Positions 9,331 to 17,615 of a stretch of 33,930 nt of DNA are shown piece by piece (the first letter of the stretch is position 1; each line of letters opens with the position of its first letter). Below the pieces are notes generated by a model. The model made no database searches and was not told the origin of the DNA. It saw nothing but the letters and a program-made list of their open reading frames with translations. A program made the translations under genes and the position numbers. The stretch is from assembly GCA_052034865.1 (NCBI GenBank), contig JBPOIC010000058.1:1-33930 (forward strand), read 5' to 3'. The DNA is from JBPOIC01 sp052034865 (lineage in GTDB: Bacteria > UBA10199 > JADFYH01).

Positions 9331-9663
9331 ATGACAGATAAGAGCACACATGAAGAAGATGGAGGGGAAGGAGGGTTTCAGGTTCTCACCGAAAAACGCA
9401 CTCAGGTGAAAAAGCCCAACCTCTACCGTGTGCTATTAATCAATGACGATTACACCCCAATGGATTTTGTCATCTGGATACTCCAGACCGTTTTTCATAA
9501 AGCCACCGCAGAAGCAACCCGACTCATGTGGGACGTCCATACCAAAGGACAGGGATTGTGTGGTATTTTTACTTATGACATCGCACAAACCAAGGTCTAC
9601 GAGGTTAAAAGCCTTGCCAAAAAACATGAACATCCCCTGGAATGTGTGATGGAAGTAGAATAA
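9331..9663 (+). CDS. clpS: ATP-dependent Clp protease adaptor protein ClpS
   Basis: The 110-residue product is the N-degron adaptor that delivers proteins with destabilising N-terminal residues to ClpA-ClpP. The conserved core runs from YRVLLINDDYTPMDF through KGQGLCGIFTYDIAQTKV to HPLECVMEVE. The residues that recognise the substrate amino group in E. coli ClpS (N34, D35, H66) correspond to N38, D39 and H70, all present. The N-terminal tail of about 30 residues is charged and disordered-looking, as expected for the part that enters the ClpA channel. clpA follows after 93 bases, the usual clpS-clpA arrangement. Confidence 0.97.
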   Translation: MTDKSTHEEDGGEGGFQVLTEKRTQVKKPNLYRVLLINDDYTPMDFVIWILQTVFHKATAEATRLMWDVHTKGQGLCGIFTYDIAQTKVYEVKSLAKKHEHPLECVMEVE

Positions 9664-9756
9664 ATCTGAGTGGGAGTCCTCTTTTGTTGAGTTTGGAGCA
9701 AGCTTCTCAAAGAGCCTCCGGCTCGACGATGAGAGATCTTCCACTCATACCAGATT

Positions 9757-12030
9757 ATGCTCATCACCCAAGAGCTTGAGAAAACACTTAAGAAAGCATT
9801 TGATGAAGCAAAATCCCGCAGACACGAATATGTCACGCTGGAGCACCTGCTTTATGCGTTGACCTATGATGCAGTTGCCTCTCAAATCCTCTGCCATTGT
9901 GGAGCAGACCTTAGAAAACTCCGCGATGAAATTGAGCTGTTTTTCAGATCAAATCTTCCTTCCTTCAAAGATGAGAAACATACAGATCCTCAATATACCC
10001 TGGGGTTTCAATTCGTTCTTCAGGTAGCAGCCTCTCACATGCAGTCCGCAGGAAAAAATCAGATGGATGGTGGGAATGTGTTGATCGCCCTCTTTCGCGA
10101 GAAAGAGTCCCATGCGGTTTATTTTCTTTCGAAACAGAATGTCAGTCGTTTTGATGTCGTGCGCTACATCTCGCACGGAGTCAGCACTGAGGAAAATGAA
10201 TCCGATCTGGGAGGCCTGGATGAATCTGAAACAGAAGAAAAGAAAGCGCGTCCCAAAAATCCTCTGCTGCGCTTTTGTGTGAATCTCAATGAAAAGGCCC
10301 TCGCTGGAAAAATTGACCCGATGATCGGTCGTGAAAAAGAGCTTGAAAGAACCATTCATATTCTCGCGCGCCGTCGTAAAAACAATCCGATTTTTGTGGG
10401 AGATGCTGGAGTTGGAAAGACCGCCATTGTTGAAGGTTTGTCCCTTCGCATCATTGAAAAAAAAGTTCCTGCCTGTCTTTTGTCGACCACCGTTTACTCC
10501 CTTGATATGGGAGCCCTGCTTGCCGGAACGAAATTCAGGGGTGAATTTGAAGAGCGCCTGAAATCCGTCATCCAGACACTTTCCAAAAAACCGGATCATG
10601 TTCTTTTTATCGATGAGATTCATACGATTATCGGTGCGGGCGCTGTTTCTGGCGGAACTCTCGATGCATCCAACCTTTTAAAGCCGGCCCTCACCAGTGG
10701 TGAGATCAAGTGCATTGGCACCACGACATACAAGGAATACAGAACGATTTTTGAAAAAGATCACGCCCTTTCCAGACGCTTTCAGAAAGTGGAAGTAGGC
10801 GAGCCGAGCGAGGAAGAATCCTTCCTGATCCTGAAAGGTCTCAAAAAACATTATGAGGATTTTCATCAAGTCACTTACATGACTTCGGCACTGAAAGCCG
10901 CCGTAACCCTTTCAAGCAAATATCTGACGGATCGGTATTTGCCTGATAAGGCGATCGATGTGATGGACGAGGCCGGCGCTGAGGTGAAACTTAAAAATCC
11001 TCAAAAAATGGATGCGCGGGTGAGCCCCAAAGATATCGAGAAGATGATCTCACGAATTGCCAAGGTTCCGACACACACGGTGAAAGCCGAAGATAAAGAA
11101 CGTCTGAAAACCCTCAGTCAGGATTTAAAGCTTCTGATTTTCGGCCAGGATGCGGCGATTGACCAGGTCGTTCAGGCGATTCAGCTTTCGCGCGCAGGTC
11201 TGGGCGAGCCGGATAAAACGATCGGTTCTTTTCTGTTTTCCGGTCCGACGGGAGTCGGAAAGACAGAGGTCTCCAAACAACTGGCCTTGGCCTTAGGGAT
11301 CGAATTCATTCGCTTTGATATGAGCGAATATATGGAGAAACACACTGTTTCGCGTCTGATCGGTTCACCCCCAGGCTACGTTGGGTTTGAACAGGGCGGG
11401 CTTCTCACCGAGGCAATCCATCGAAATCCGCATGCGGTTTTGCTCCTCGACGAAATTGAAAAGGCGCACGAAGATCTTTTCAATATTCTTCTTCAGGTGA
11501 TGGATCATGCGACTCTCACCGATAACAATGGAAGAAAATCCGATTTTCGCCAGGTGATCCTGATTATGACCACAAACACCGGTGCTCGAGACAGCATGGT
11601 CCGATCAATTGGGTTTGAGAAAAAAGAGTTTGAAGATAAAAGTCAGAAGGCGATCGAAAAGACATTTAGTCCTGAGTTTAGAAATCGGCTGACTTCGACC
11701 ATCCATTTCCAGCCTCTTTCCCTTCCTATTGCAGAACAGATTGTCGATAAAATGATGAGTCAGCTGGAGCAAAGACTTCGCAGTAAAAACATTCTTTTGT
11801 CTCTCGATGCGGAAGCACGCGCTTATCTGGCTCAAAAAGGATTTGATTCGCAGTATGGTGCGCGACCCATTCGACGATTGATCGAAAAGGAGGTTTCACA
11901 TCCACTTTCTTCAGAAATTTTGTTCGGTAAATTAGTGAAGGGCGGAAGGGTGAAAATTGGGTTAGTCGATGGAAAGCTGGAGTTCAGGGTTGATCCGGAG
12001 TTGGCCGAGATTTCTCAAGAATCAGATTAA
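9757..12030 (+). CDS. clpA: ATP-dependent Clp protease ATP-binding subunit ClpA
   Basis: The 757-residue length matches ClpA. The N-terminal Clp_N domain (about 1-145) docks ClpS. The first AAA+ module has Walker A GDAGVGKT at 215-222 and Walker B LFIDEIH near 284. The second module has GPTGVGKTE at 496-504 and LLLDEIEKAH near 563, and the C-terminal D2-small domain ends with the GARPIRRLIE motif. A SIGFEKKE segment in the second module sits where ClpA proteins carry the ClpP-docking loop, so this should unfold substrates into ClpP rather than disaggregate. There is no ClpB-type long middle coiled coil. clpP is not in this window. No good ribosome binding site precedes the ATG. Confidence 0.97.
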   Translation: MLITQELEKTLKKAFDEAKSRRHEYVTLEHLLYALTYDAVASQILCHCGADLRKLRDEIELFFRSNLPSFKDEKHTDPQYTLGFQFVLQVAASHMQSAGKNQMDGGNVLIALFREKESHAVYFLSKQNVSRFDVVRYISHGVSTEENESDLGGLDESETEEKKARPKNPLLRFCVNLNEKALAGKIDPMIGREKELERTIHILARRRKNNPIFVGDAGVGKTAIVEGLSLRIIEKKVPACLLSTTVYSLDMGALLAGTKFRGEFEERLKSVIQTLSKKPDHVLFIDEIHTIIGAGAVSGGTLDASNLLKPALTSGEIKCIGTTTYKEYRTIFEKDHALSRRFQKVEVGEPSEEESFLILKGLKKHYEDFHQVTYMTSALKAAVTLSSKYLTDRYLPDKAIDVMDEAGAEVKLKNPQKMDARVSPKDIEKMISRIAKVPTHTVKAEDKERLKTLSQDLKLLIFGQDAAIDQVVQAIQLSRAGLGEPDKTIGSFLFSGPTGVGKTEVSKQLALALGIEFIRFDMSEYMEKHTVSRLIGSPPGYVGFEQGGLLTEAIHRNPHAVLLLDEIEKAHEDLFNILLQVMDHATLTDNNGRKSDFRQVILIMTTNTGARDSMVRSIGFEKKEFEDKSQKAIEKTFSPEFRNRLTSTIHFQPLSLPIAEQIVDKMMSQLEQRLRSKNILLSLDAEARAYLAQKGFDSQYGARPIRRLIEKEVSHPLSSEILFGKLVKGGRVKIGLVDGKLEFRVDPELAEISQESD

Positions 12031-12152
12031 GGTTTCTCTTAAGTTTTTATCGACCGGACTTTTCTTATAAAGTATCAAAAAGCTTTATTTTTTAAGCCTT
12101 TGCCTCTTTTTACAACGTCCGCATAATTATTAATCAATCTTTTCCCTTTCAA

Positions 12153-12181
12153 TTGTTTTATCCAATCTTCAAAAATATAAA
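12153..12181 (+). promoter_or_regulatory. Candidate sigma-70 promoter for the 236-aa gene
   Basis: TTGTTT at 12153-12158 and TATAAA at 12176-12181 are separated by exactly 17 bases in an AT-rich gap. The -10 box matches five of six consensus bases, the -35 box three of six. Transcription would start near 12188 and give a leader of about 115 bases before the ATG at 12302. Confidence 0.4.
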
Positions 12182-12301
12182 ATAACTAAAAGAAATCATA
12201 TAGTTACAATCTTCATGCCTTTAACGGTTTTTGTGGTACCGGTTTTGCTCTGACATATCTCCAAAGAAGTTCGATCCATCCATTTTATAAGGAGATTTCC
12301 C

Positions 12302-13012
12302 ATGGCAGATATCACCGAAACAACAAAGGCTCTTGCAAGCTATCTTAAAGCCCAGGATCCGCAGGCAAATTATCAAATTCACCTGACAGCAAATGACTCT
12401 AATAATTTTAATTCCATCGATTTTAATCAGGATGGATTCAAAGATTCCGTTGGGACTGCGGTCATAGAGAAAGAAGGGGCTTACAAAAGGGTTTTTTTCC
12501 TGCGTGATGGGAAGGATGGTTCTTTCGCACAACTTCTGGAGTTCAACTCACCTAACCAGCCTTCTTACTTTTATTTCAACAAGGATGCTGGCTGGAAAAA
12601 GCGGTTTGAATTGAATTCCAAAGGACAGTTCTCACCAATTTCTGCGGCCCAGGTTTTGGGTAAACTTCCTAAGATCGAGCTTTCGATTGAAGGTGCCAGG
12701 GTCCTTTTAGGAATAAGTCGGTCGGCTGATTCTCAAGAGCCAGAGCCCTGTAAACTTTCGAATGAAAAACCTGTCGTTGCTCAACAAAAATTACGTGCAT
12801 GCAGCGAAGCAAAAAAGGCTCTTCCACTTCCACCGGCCGCGTTTTCTCCAACAGACCCAAAGAGCTGTAAGCTAGACCCTTCGATAGGGAACACCGCTGT
12901 TGCCCAATACAAGCAGTTTCAGTGTAAACAGTCTTTAGTGAATAAAACGGTTGCTTCTCAGGCTGGTGATTTAAAGGCCGCGGTTGTTCCAGCTCTTCTT
13001 TTGAAACACTAA
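12302..13012 (+). CDS. Unrecognised 236-aa protein with calcium-loop-like motif and two Cys-paired repeats
   Basis: I do not recognise the family. The ATG is well supported by TAAGGAG at 12288-12294. No signal peptide or membrane segment is visible, so it is probably cytoplasmic unless exported another way. Residues 40-48 read D-F-N-Q-D-G-F-K-D, the spacing of acidic groups seen in dockerin, thrombospondin and EF-hand type calcium loops. The C-terminal third contains two similar units, CKL-x6-8-VAQ-x-K-x3-C at 150-167 and 189-208, joined by a Pro-rich linker; these hold all four cysteines of the protein. Its 271-base upstream gap, candidate promoter and strong terminator at 13044 make it a single-gene transcription unit between clpA and eno. 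Confidence 0.85.
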   Translation: MADITETTKALASYLKAQDPQANYQIHLTANDSNNFNSIDFNQDGFKDSVGTAVIEKEGAYKRVFFLRDGKDGSFAQLLEFNSPNQPSYFYFNKDAGWKKRFELNSKGQFSPISAAQVLGKLPKIELSIEGARVLLGISRSADSQEPEPCKLSNEKPVVAQQKLRACSEAKKALPLPPAAFSPTDPKSCKLDPSIGNTAVAQYKQFQCKQSLVNKTVASQAGDLKAAVVPALLLKH

Positions 13013-13043
13013 GAAACTGCAAATCAATTCAATCATTCATATA

Positions 13044-13070
13044 GGCCCGCTTGATGCGGGCCTTTTTTTT
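13044..13070 (+). terminator. Strong rho-independent terminator
   Basis: A perfect 7-bp GC stem (GGCCCGC / GCGGGCC) with a TTGAT loop is followed at once by eight T residues. It begins 32 bases after the stop of the 236-aa gene and separates it from eno. Confidence 0.95.
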
Positions 13071-13325
13071 CATTGAAATGGATCCTCAAGATCAAAATCA
13101 CTCAACACGCTGACGGATCTGAGGCCCCTGTGGAATGTCCTCATCTTGAAGATTGGACCTCCATCTGGCTGACAAAAACTCTTCGTCTTAATTTCCTCCT
13201 CCGTCTGCACTTTCAGTCCACTTTCAGTCAGAAAATCGGACCTTCGTCTGCATCTTTCTCTTTCCACTCATAGCGGGGTGTTGTAGGTAAGGCCGGTCTT
13301 TTTTCAACCCTTTCAAGGAGATCTC
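13071..13325 (+). other. Leader region of eno
   Basis: About 255 bases without a convincing gene separate the terminator from enolase. I see an AAGGAG ribosome binding site at the end of it and an 11-base tandem duplication at 13208-13229, but no promoter I would trust. ORFs on both strands here have no family features. Confidence 0.4.
13208..13229. repeat. 11-bp tandem duplication upstream of eno
   Basis: The unit CACTTTCAGTC occurs twice, head to tail and without mismatch. It is short enough to be a replication slip and has no evident function. Confidence 0.6.
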
Positions 13326-14636
13326 ATGTCCAGGATTAAAAAAATACACGCACGTGAAGTGATCGATTCTCGAGGAAATCCCACCTTAGAAGCAGAGGTT
13401 TTTTTAGAAGACGGAAGTTGGGGACGGGCCATCGTTCCTTCGGGTGCCTCAACAGGCGAACATGAGGCATGTGAATTAAGAGATCAGGACCCAAAGCGCT
13501 ATCTGGGGAAAGGAGTTTTAAAAGCGGTTGAAAATGTAAAATCCAAAATCGCACCCGTTCTTTTGGGACAAGAAGCTCAGGATCAGAAAAAAATCGATGA
13601 GCTGATGATCAATCTGGATGGAACCCGAAATAAATCAAACCTGGGTGCCAACGCCATTTTGGGCGTTTCGTTGGCGACGGCCCATGCAACCGCTCAATCC
13701 CAAAAGATTTCCCTCTACAGTTATTTAAGCTGTGTTTATGCCTCTTATTTTTCGAAAACCGATACTTCCCGCCTCATTCTTCCTGTTCCCATGATGAATA
13801 TTATCAACGGTGGAGCCCATGCCAATAATAGCCTGGAGCTTCAGGAGCTCATGATCATGCCTGTCTGCGGATCAAGGTTTTCCGAGGCCTTACGTGCCGG
13901 AGTTGAAGTTTTTCATTGTCTTAAAAAACTTCTTTCGGATCAGGGACATTCCACAGCCGTGGGAGACGAAGGTGGTTTTGCTCCGTCTTTAAAGTCAGAT
14001 CGTGAGGGGCTCGAATTTATCGTTCGAGCCATTGAAAAAGCCGGGTACCGACCTGGTGAAGATATTTTGATCGCGCTCGATGCGGCCTCGAGCGAGTTTT
14101 ATAAAGGCGGTCGCTATCATCTGGATCCACAAAAACCGGAAGGTTTGAGCGTAGAAGAAATCTTGAATTTTTATGAAGGTCTGACCCAAGATTTTCCCGT
14201 CGTCTCTATTGAAGATGGCCTGGATGAAAACGATTGGACGGGTTGGGCTCAACTGACGAAACGCTTAGGCAAGAAAATCCAGTTGGTTGGGGATGATCTT
14301 TTTGTCACCAACGTCGAAAGGCTTTCTCAAGGAATCGACAAAAAGGTCGGCAATTCAATTTTGATAAAAGTAAATCAGATTGGCAGTTTGTCAGAAACCC
14401 TTCAAACGATCGCATTGGCTCATCAAAATCAGTATACAGCCGTCATCTCACACCGATCTGGAGAAACCGAGGACACTACGATTGCCGATCTGGCCGTAGC
14501 AACAGGGGCTGGTCAGATCAAGACCGGCAGTGCCTCTCGCAGTGAACGCCTGGCAAAGTACAATCAACTGCTCAGAATCGAAGAATCCCTGGGTGATAAG
14601 GCGATTTTTTTAGGAAAAGACTCTCTTAAAAAATAG
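13326..14636 (+). CDS. eno: Enolase (phosphopyruvate hydratase)
   Basis: Enolase interconverts 2-phosphoglycerate and phosphoenolpyruvate in glycolysis. The 436-residue product has the N-terminal SRGNPT and SGASTGEHEA motifs, the LPVPMMNIINGGAHA block, the VGDEGGFAP catalytic Glu, metal-binding IALDAA, SIEDGLDENDW and GDDLFVTN motifs, the catalytic Lys in KVNQIG, SHRSGETED, and KTGSASRSERLAKYNQLLRIE at the end of the barrel. It carries about ten extra residues (around 135-145) before LPVPMM compared with common bacterial enolases, and reads NNSLELQELM where DNNVDIQEFM is usual. The ATG follows AAGGAG. The next gene starts 36 bases downstream. Confidence 0.98.
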   Translation: MSRIKKIHAREVIDSRGNPTLEAEVFLEDGSWGRAIVPSGASTGEHEACELRDQDPKRYLGKGVLKAVENVKSKIAPVLLGQEAQDQKKIDELMINLDGTRNKSNLGANAILGVSLATAHATAQSQKISLYSYLSCVYASYFSKTDTSRLILPVPMMNIINGGAHANNSLELQELMIMPVCGSRFSEALRAGVEVFHCLKKLLSDQGHSTAVGDEGGFAPSLKSDREGLEFIVRAIEKAGYRPGEDILIALDAASSEFYKGGRYHLDPQKPEGLSVEEILNFYEGLTQDFPVVSIEDGLDENDWTGWAQLTKRLGKKIQLVGDDLFVTNVERLSQGIDKKVGNSILIKVNQIGSLSETLQTIALAHQNQYTAVISHRSGETEDTTIADLAVATGAGQIKTGSASRSERLAKYNQLLRIEESLGDKAIFLGKDSLKK

Positions 14637-14672
14637 CGTCGCTCCTTTACAGCGTTCATCATTATTTTATCT

Positions 14673-15821
14673 ATGAAAAATTTATCTTTCTTATGGGTGA
14701 TTATAGCACTGTTGATCTTTCCTTTCTCAACTCGGGCAAGCTTTGAAACATCCGAAGTTCATTCTAACGCGCAAAGGCTTCAAGGCAATTTTCCTTCCCT
14801 TGAGCTGGCGTCAGCTTCTGAACCTCAGTTGAATTCATCCGTTTTTTCTGAGGACAAGTCCTTCACAGCAAATCTTTCGCAAAAGATAAGATTTTATCAG
14901 ATTCGTCCTTTTCAGAAGGCTGGTATTTTATTTTTCATCACCTTCGGCCTGATGCTGATCTCACTTTATGTTTCCGACGCCTCTTATGTTGATCCCAGCC
15001 GGGAGGAAACCATTGTCGCCTCGAGCGCTTCGGGTGTCGGCTTTTATCGCACGGCGATTGTGTTCTCTCTCTTTGGGACGGCGCTGACGCTTTATGGATT
15101 GATTGTCTGGTCTCGCTTTCTGGGCCATTTTCCTTTCGATGCAGGCAGTGACCGGCTTGTCTGGGCGGGGATTGCTACCATGATTTTGGGACTTATCTTC
15201 GAAGCCCTGTATCGTTCACGATATTTTATATTGATCGGGTCCCTGGGTGCTTCTCTGGGATTGATCTTTTCTGATTTTCATCTGGGGCCAGATTTTAAAA
15301 CTTCCCTGAGCTCCCTTTCTTTTCCTTTTATTGAGATTTTTACCGGTTTGATGATTCTCTTGGGTGCTGCCGCCTTTTGGTTAAGCTCTGGAATCGCCAA
15401 TGTCGCTATCGGGTATGCAGCCTTCAAGCCCCTAGCTTTCGAAAGAATCCGTCGCCTGTATTTTTTCTCTTATCGTCTCTTGCCGGTAGGAATTGTGTCT
15501 TTGGCCAGTGGAATTGCCATTGGAGTCATCAGTGGATATGCGCCCGGAATCGGCTTAAGCTCATTGATGCTTTGTATTTATTTTTTGATTTTTATTTTGC
15601 ATCAGAGAACACGGTTTACTCCATTTGTTTTGGCGGCAGCGATTTCAATTTCATTTTGTCTGATCTTAAAAACAGTATCGGAAGTCATTTTTGCCAATTC
15701 GATCCCTTCTGTTTTTGGAAAATCATATCTTGGGTGGCTGATTCTCTACGGGATTTTTCAGCTTCTCTGGATCGCTCTCACTGCCCTTCTGCGGACGCGG
15801 ACGCAAATCTCTCGGTCTTAA
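14673..15821 (+). CDS. Unknown polytopic membrane protein with signal peptide, faintly CcsA-like
   Basis: The 382-residue product begins with a typical Sec signal (Lys near the start, hydrophobic core, then TRAS), an exported stretch of about 60 polar residues, and then about nine or ten membrane segments. The part around residues 125-200 (RFLGHFPFD, then WAGIATMILGLIFE) recalls the CcsA/CcmC-like cytochrome c assembly proteins, in which a Gly-His-x-Pro loop precedes a similar helix. The Trp-rich WWD haem-handling motif of that family is absent, so either the resemblance is superficial or this is a derived relative. It sits between eno and engB and no ribosome binding site is evident. The family assignment is low confidence; that it is a gene is not in doubt. 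Confidence 0.85.
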   Translation: MKNLSFLWVIIALLIFPFSTRASFETSEVHSNAQRLQGNFPSLELASASEPQLNSSVFSEDKSFTANLSQKIRFYQIRPFQKAGILFFITFGLMLISLYVSDASYVDPSREETIVASSASGVGFYRTAIVFSLFGTALTLYGLIVWSRFLGHFPFDAGSDRLVWAGIATMILGLIFEALYRSRYFILIGSLGASLGLIFSDFHLGPDFKTSLSSLSFPFIEIFTGLMILLGAAAFWLSSGIANVAIGYAAFKPLAFERIRRLYFFSYRLLPVGIVSLASGIAIGVISGYAPGIGLSSLMLCIYFLIFILHQRTRFTPFVLAAAISISFCLILKTVSEVIFANSIPSVFGKSYLGWLILYGIFQLLWIALTALLRTRTQISRS

Positions 15822-15854
15822 ATTCCCAATCCCGTTTTGCCCTGATAAAAAATT

Positions 15855-16421
15855 ATGCCTACTCAGTTTCTGGCCCATGTCAAATCGCCCGAATCCATGC
15901 CAAAGTCGTATTTGGCAGAAATCGCGTTTGTTGGAAAATCCAACACGGGAAAATCTTCGCTCATAAACACCCTTGTTGAACAAAAGATCGCGAGGAGCAG
16001 CTCAACCCCGGGCAGAACCCAAGGGCTCTGTTTTTTTCAGGTGCGGCCCAATCTCGTCTTTGTGGATTTTCCAGGCTATGGATTTGCCAAGGTTTCCAAA
16101 AAAGAGCGCGAGGACTGGGCCCGCCTGATTGAATATTATTATGATCATCGCGTGACCTTGAAAAAAACAGTTTGGGTATTTGATCTAAGGCGCGATCCGG
16201 ATAGCCTGGATCTTCAAATGCGTGATTGGCTTTTGATGAAAGGTCGTCCCTTCATTCTCGCGCTGACGAAAGCTGATACCTTAAAAAATTCGCAATGGCT
16301 CACCCGGAAACAGGCCATCACTGAGGCGCTGAAGATTCCTGAATCCCAAGGTGTCATTTTTTCGAGTAAAACCCAGGAAGGAAAAAAAACGCTCTGGAAG
16401 CTTATCGATCTTAAAGAATAA
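15855..16421 (+). CDS. engB: Ribosome biogenesis GTP-binding protein EngB (YsxC/YihA)
   Basis: EngB is an essential small GTPase for assembly of the large ribosomal subunit. The 188-residue length is typical. G1 is GKSNTGKSS at 27-35, the switch I region has the family hallmark STPGRTQ, G3 is DFPGYGFA at 71-78, G4 is TKAD at 138-141, and the G5-like SSK is near the C-terminus. The gene starts 33 bases after the preceding membrane-protein gene. Confidence 0.97.
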   Translation: MPTQFLAHVKSPESMPKSYLAEIAFVGKSNTGKSSLINTLVEQKIARSSSTPGRTQGLCFFQVRPNLVFVDFPGYGFAKVSKKEREDWARLIEYYYDHRVTLKKTVWVFDLRRDPDSLDLQMRDWLLMKGRPFILALTKADTLKNSQWLTRKQAITEALKIPESQGVIFSSKTQEGKKTLWKLIDLKE

Positions 16422-16443
16422 GAAGCTTATAAGCCGGAGGACA

Positions 16444-16524
16444 ATGCCGTGCGATGACTGCATGGTTTGCTGCCGTAAACGGGAGTCTCATCCTTGGATA
16501 ATAAAATTTCCTCGCTCAAACTGA
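16444..16524 (+). CDS. Possible 26-residue Cys-rich small ORF ahead of rimI
   Basis: An ATG three bases after a GGAGG (16436-16440) opens a 26-codon frame whose N-terminus reads MPCDDCMVCC, that is C-x2-C-x2-C-C, followed by a basic stretch. It ends at a TGA 31 bases inside rimI. The Cys spacing resembles metal or Fe-S binding clusters. It could be a translated leader peptide coupled to rimI, or chance; the spacing of the ribosome binding site is short. There is no family match I can name. Confidence 0.35.
   Translation: MPCDDCMVCCRKRESHPWIIKFPRSN
16481..16485 (+). promoter_or_regulatory. Ribosome binding site supporting the TTG start of rimI
   Basis: GGGAG lies 8 bases before the TTG at 16494. 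The next in-frame ATG (16530) would remove the first beta strand of the GNAT fold, so the TTG start is preferred. Confidence 0.6.
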
Positions 16525-16955
16525 TTCCCATGACCCTTGATCATCTCCCGCATGTGCTTGAGATAGAACGGGCCAGCTTTGTCGATTCCTATTCGATTGA
16601 TATCTTCAAGGAAGAACTTCGCCTGGATATCGCGTTTCCAAAGGTATTATTCGATGAAGATCAGATGGTGGGTTTTGTGGATTACTGGCTAGTGAAAGAT
16701 GAGATTCATCTCATTAACATTGCGGTCGATCCGGTGTTTCGCAAACGGGGCTATGGCTCGAAACTGCTGACCCATCTGGATGAGGTTGCCCACGAACATG
16801 AGGTCGCGAAAATCTTTCTGGATGTCCGTAAAAGCAATGCAGAGGCCATCCATCTGTATGAAAAATTCGGATACAAAACAATCAAGGTTCGAAAAAAATA
16901 TTACTCCGACAATCAGGAAGATGCCTTTGTGATGCTCAAGGAGCTTTCTGTATGA
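16494..16955 (+). CDS. rimI: GNAT-family ribosomal protein alanine N-acetyltransferase-like protein
   Basis: The product is a 153-residue GNAT acetyltransferase of the RimI type; RimI acetylates the N-terminal Ala of ribosomal protein S18. It shows the opening MTLDHLPHVLEIERASF, the strand INIAVDP followed by the acetyl-CoA loop RKRGYGSKLL, and VRKSNAEAIHLYEKFGYK near the C-terminus, all typical of RimI. Translation starts at TTG. The stop overlaps the nth start (ATGA), so the two genes are translationally coupled. Because GNAT specificities are hard to read from sequence, the substrate is inferred. Confidence 0.85.
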   Translation: MDNKISSLKLIPMTLDHLPHVLEIERASFVDSYSIDIFKEELRLDIAFPKVLFDEDQMVGFVDYWLVKDEIHLINIAVDPVFRKRGYGSKLLTHLDEVAHEHEVAKIFLDVRKSNAEAIHLYEKFGYKTIKVRKKYYSDNQEDAFVMLKELSV

Positions 16956-17602
16956 AGGTATCTGAATCCCGGCGCCTGGCCCTGATCCTTAAGAAACTCG
17001 ATACACTTTACCCGCAACCTGATACCCCTCTTCATCATTCCAATCCACTCCAGCTTTTGATCGCAACGATACTTTCGGCCCAATGTACCGATGAACGGGT
17101 CAATCGCATCACACCCGCCCTGTTCGAAAAATTTCGCTCGGCAAAAGATTTTGCTCAGGCAAAACTTTCAGAGCTGGAGGCTCTCATTCGCACGGCCGGT
17201 TTTTATCATCAAAAAGCCTTAAGCATTCAGGGGACGTGTCGCATGATTTTAGAGGAGTTTGGAGGGGAAGTTCCCGAGCGAATGGAAGATCTCGTGCGTC
17301 TTCCGGGCGTGGGGCGCAAAACTGCCAACGTCGTTTTGGGAAATGCGTTCAAAATTCCAGGGCTTCCTGTCGACACGCATGTGAAGCGTTTAAGCCTCAG
17401 GCTCGGGCTTACCGTGCATTCGGATCCCGAAAAAACTGAAAGGGATTTGATGCAATGGGTTCCCAAAATGCATTGGAGTGATTTTTCCCTTCAGCTCATT
17501 TTTCATGGGCGAAAAATCTGTGTCGCAAGAAAACCTCGGTGCGATCAGTGCCTGTTGAATGAGCTTTGTCCCAAAAAAGGAGTGAAAGGGATAAAAGGAT
17601 AA
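16952..17602 (+). CDS. nth: Endonuclease III (DNA glycosylase/AP lyase)
   Basis: Endonuclease III removes oxidised pyrimidines in base excision repair. The 216-residue product has the helix-hairpin-helix motif LPGVGRKTANVV with the catalytic Lys at 123, the catalytic Asp at 141 in PVDTHVKR, and a C-terminal 4Fe-4S loop with the exact spacing C-x6-C-x2-C-x5-C. The Lys-to-Asp distance of 18 residues equals that of the E. coli enzyme (120 and 138). It overlaps rimI by four bases and converges on the SDR gene with a gap of 13 bases. Confidence 0.97.
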   Translation: MKVSESRRLALILKKLDTLYPQPDTPLHHSNPLQLLIATILSAQCTDERVNRITPALFEKFRSAKDFAQAKLSELEALIRTAGFYHQKALSIQGTCRMILEEFGGEVPERMEDLVRLPGVGRKTANVVLGNAFKIPGLPVDTHVKRLSLRLGLTVHSDPEKTERDLMQWVPKMHWSDFSLQLIFHGRKICVARKPRCDQCLLNELCPKKGVKGIKG

Positions 17603-17615
17603 ATCTGAAGCAAGC

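Noticed and set aside
9712..9724. Perfect GAGCC/GGCTC hairpin between clpS and clpA
   Set aside because: Five-bp stem with a 3-base loop and no T tract; too short to call a terminator.
9949..10623. 224-residue - strand ORF inside clpA
   Set aside because: Shadow of clpA: wholly antisense to a gene with complete AAA+ motifs, with a composition typical of reverse-strand frames.
12027..12048. TTAAG/CTTAA hairpin followed by five T after clpA
   Set aside because: Only five AT-rich pairs, overlapping the stop codon; too weak to call.
15377..15979. 200-residue + strand ORF spanning the membrane protein and engB
   Set aside because: Out of frame with two supported genes, Cys/Phe-rich in a way typical of a shifted frame.
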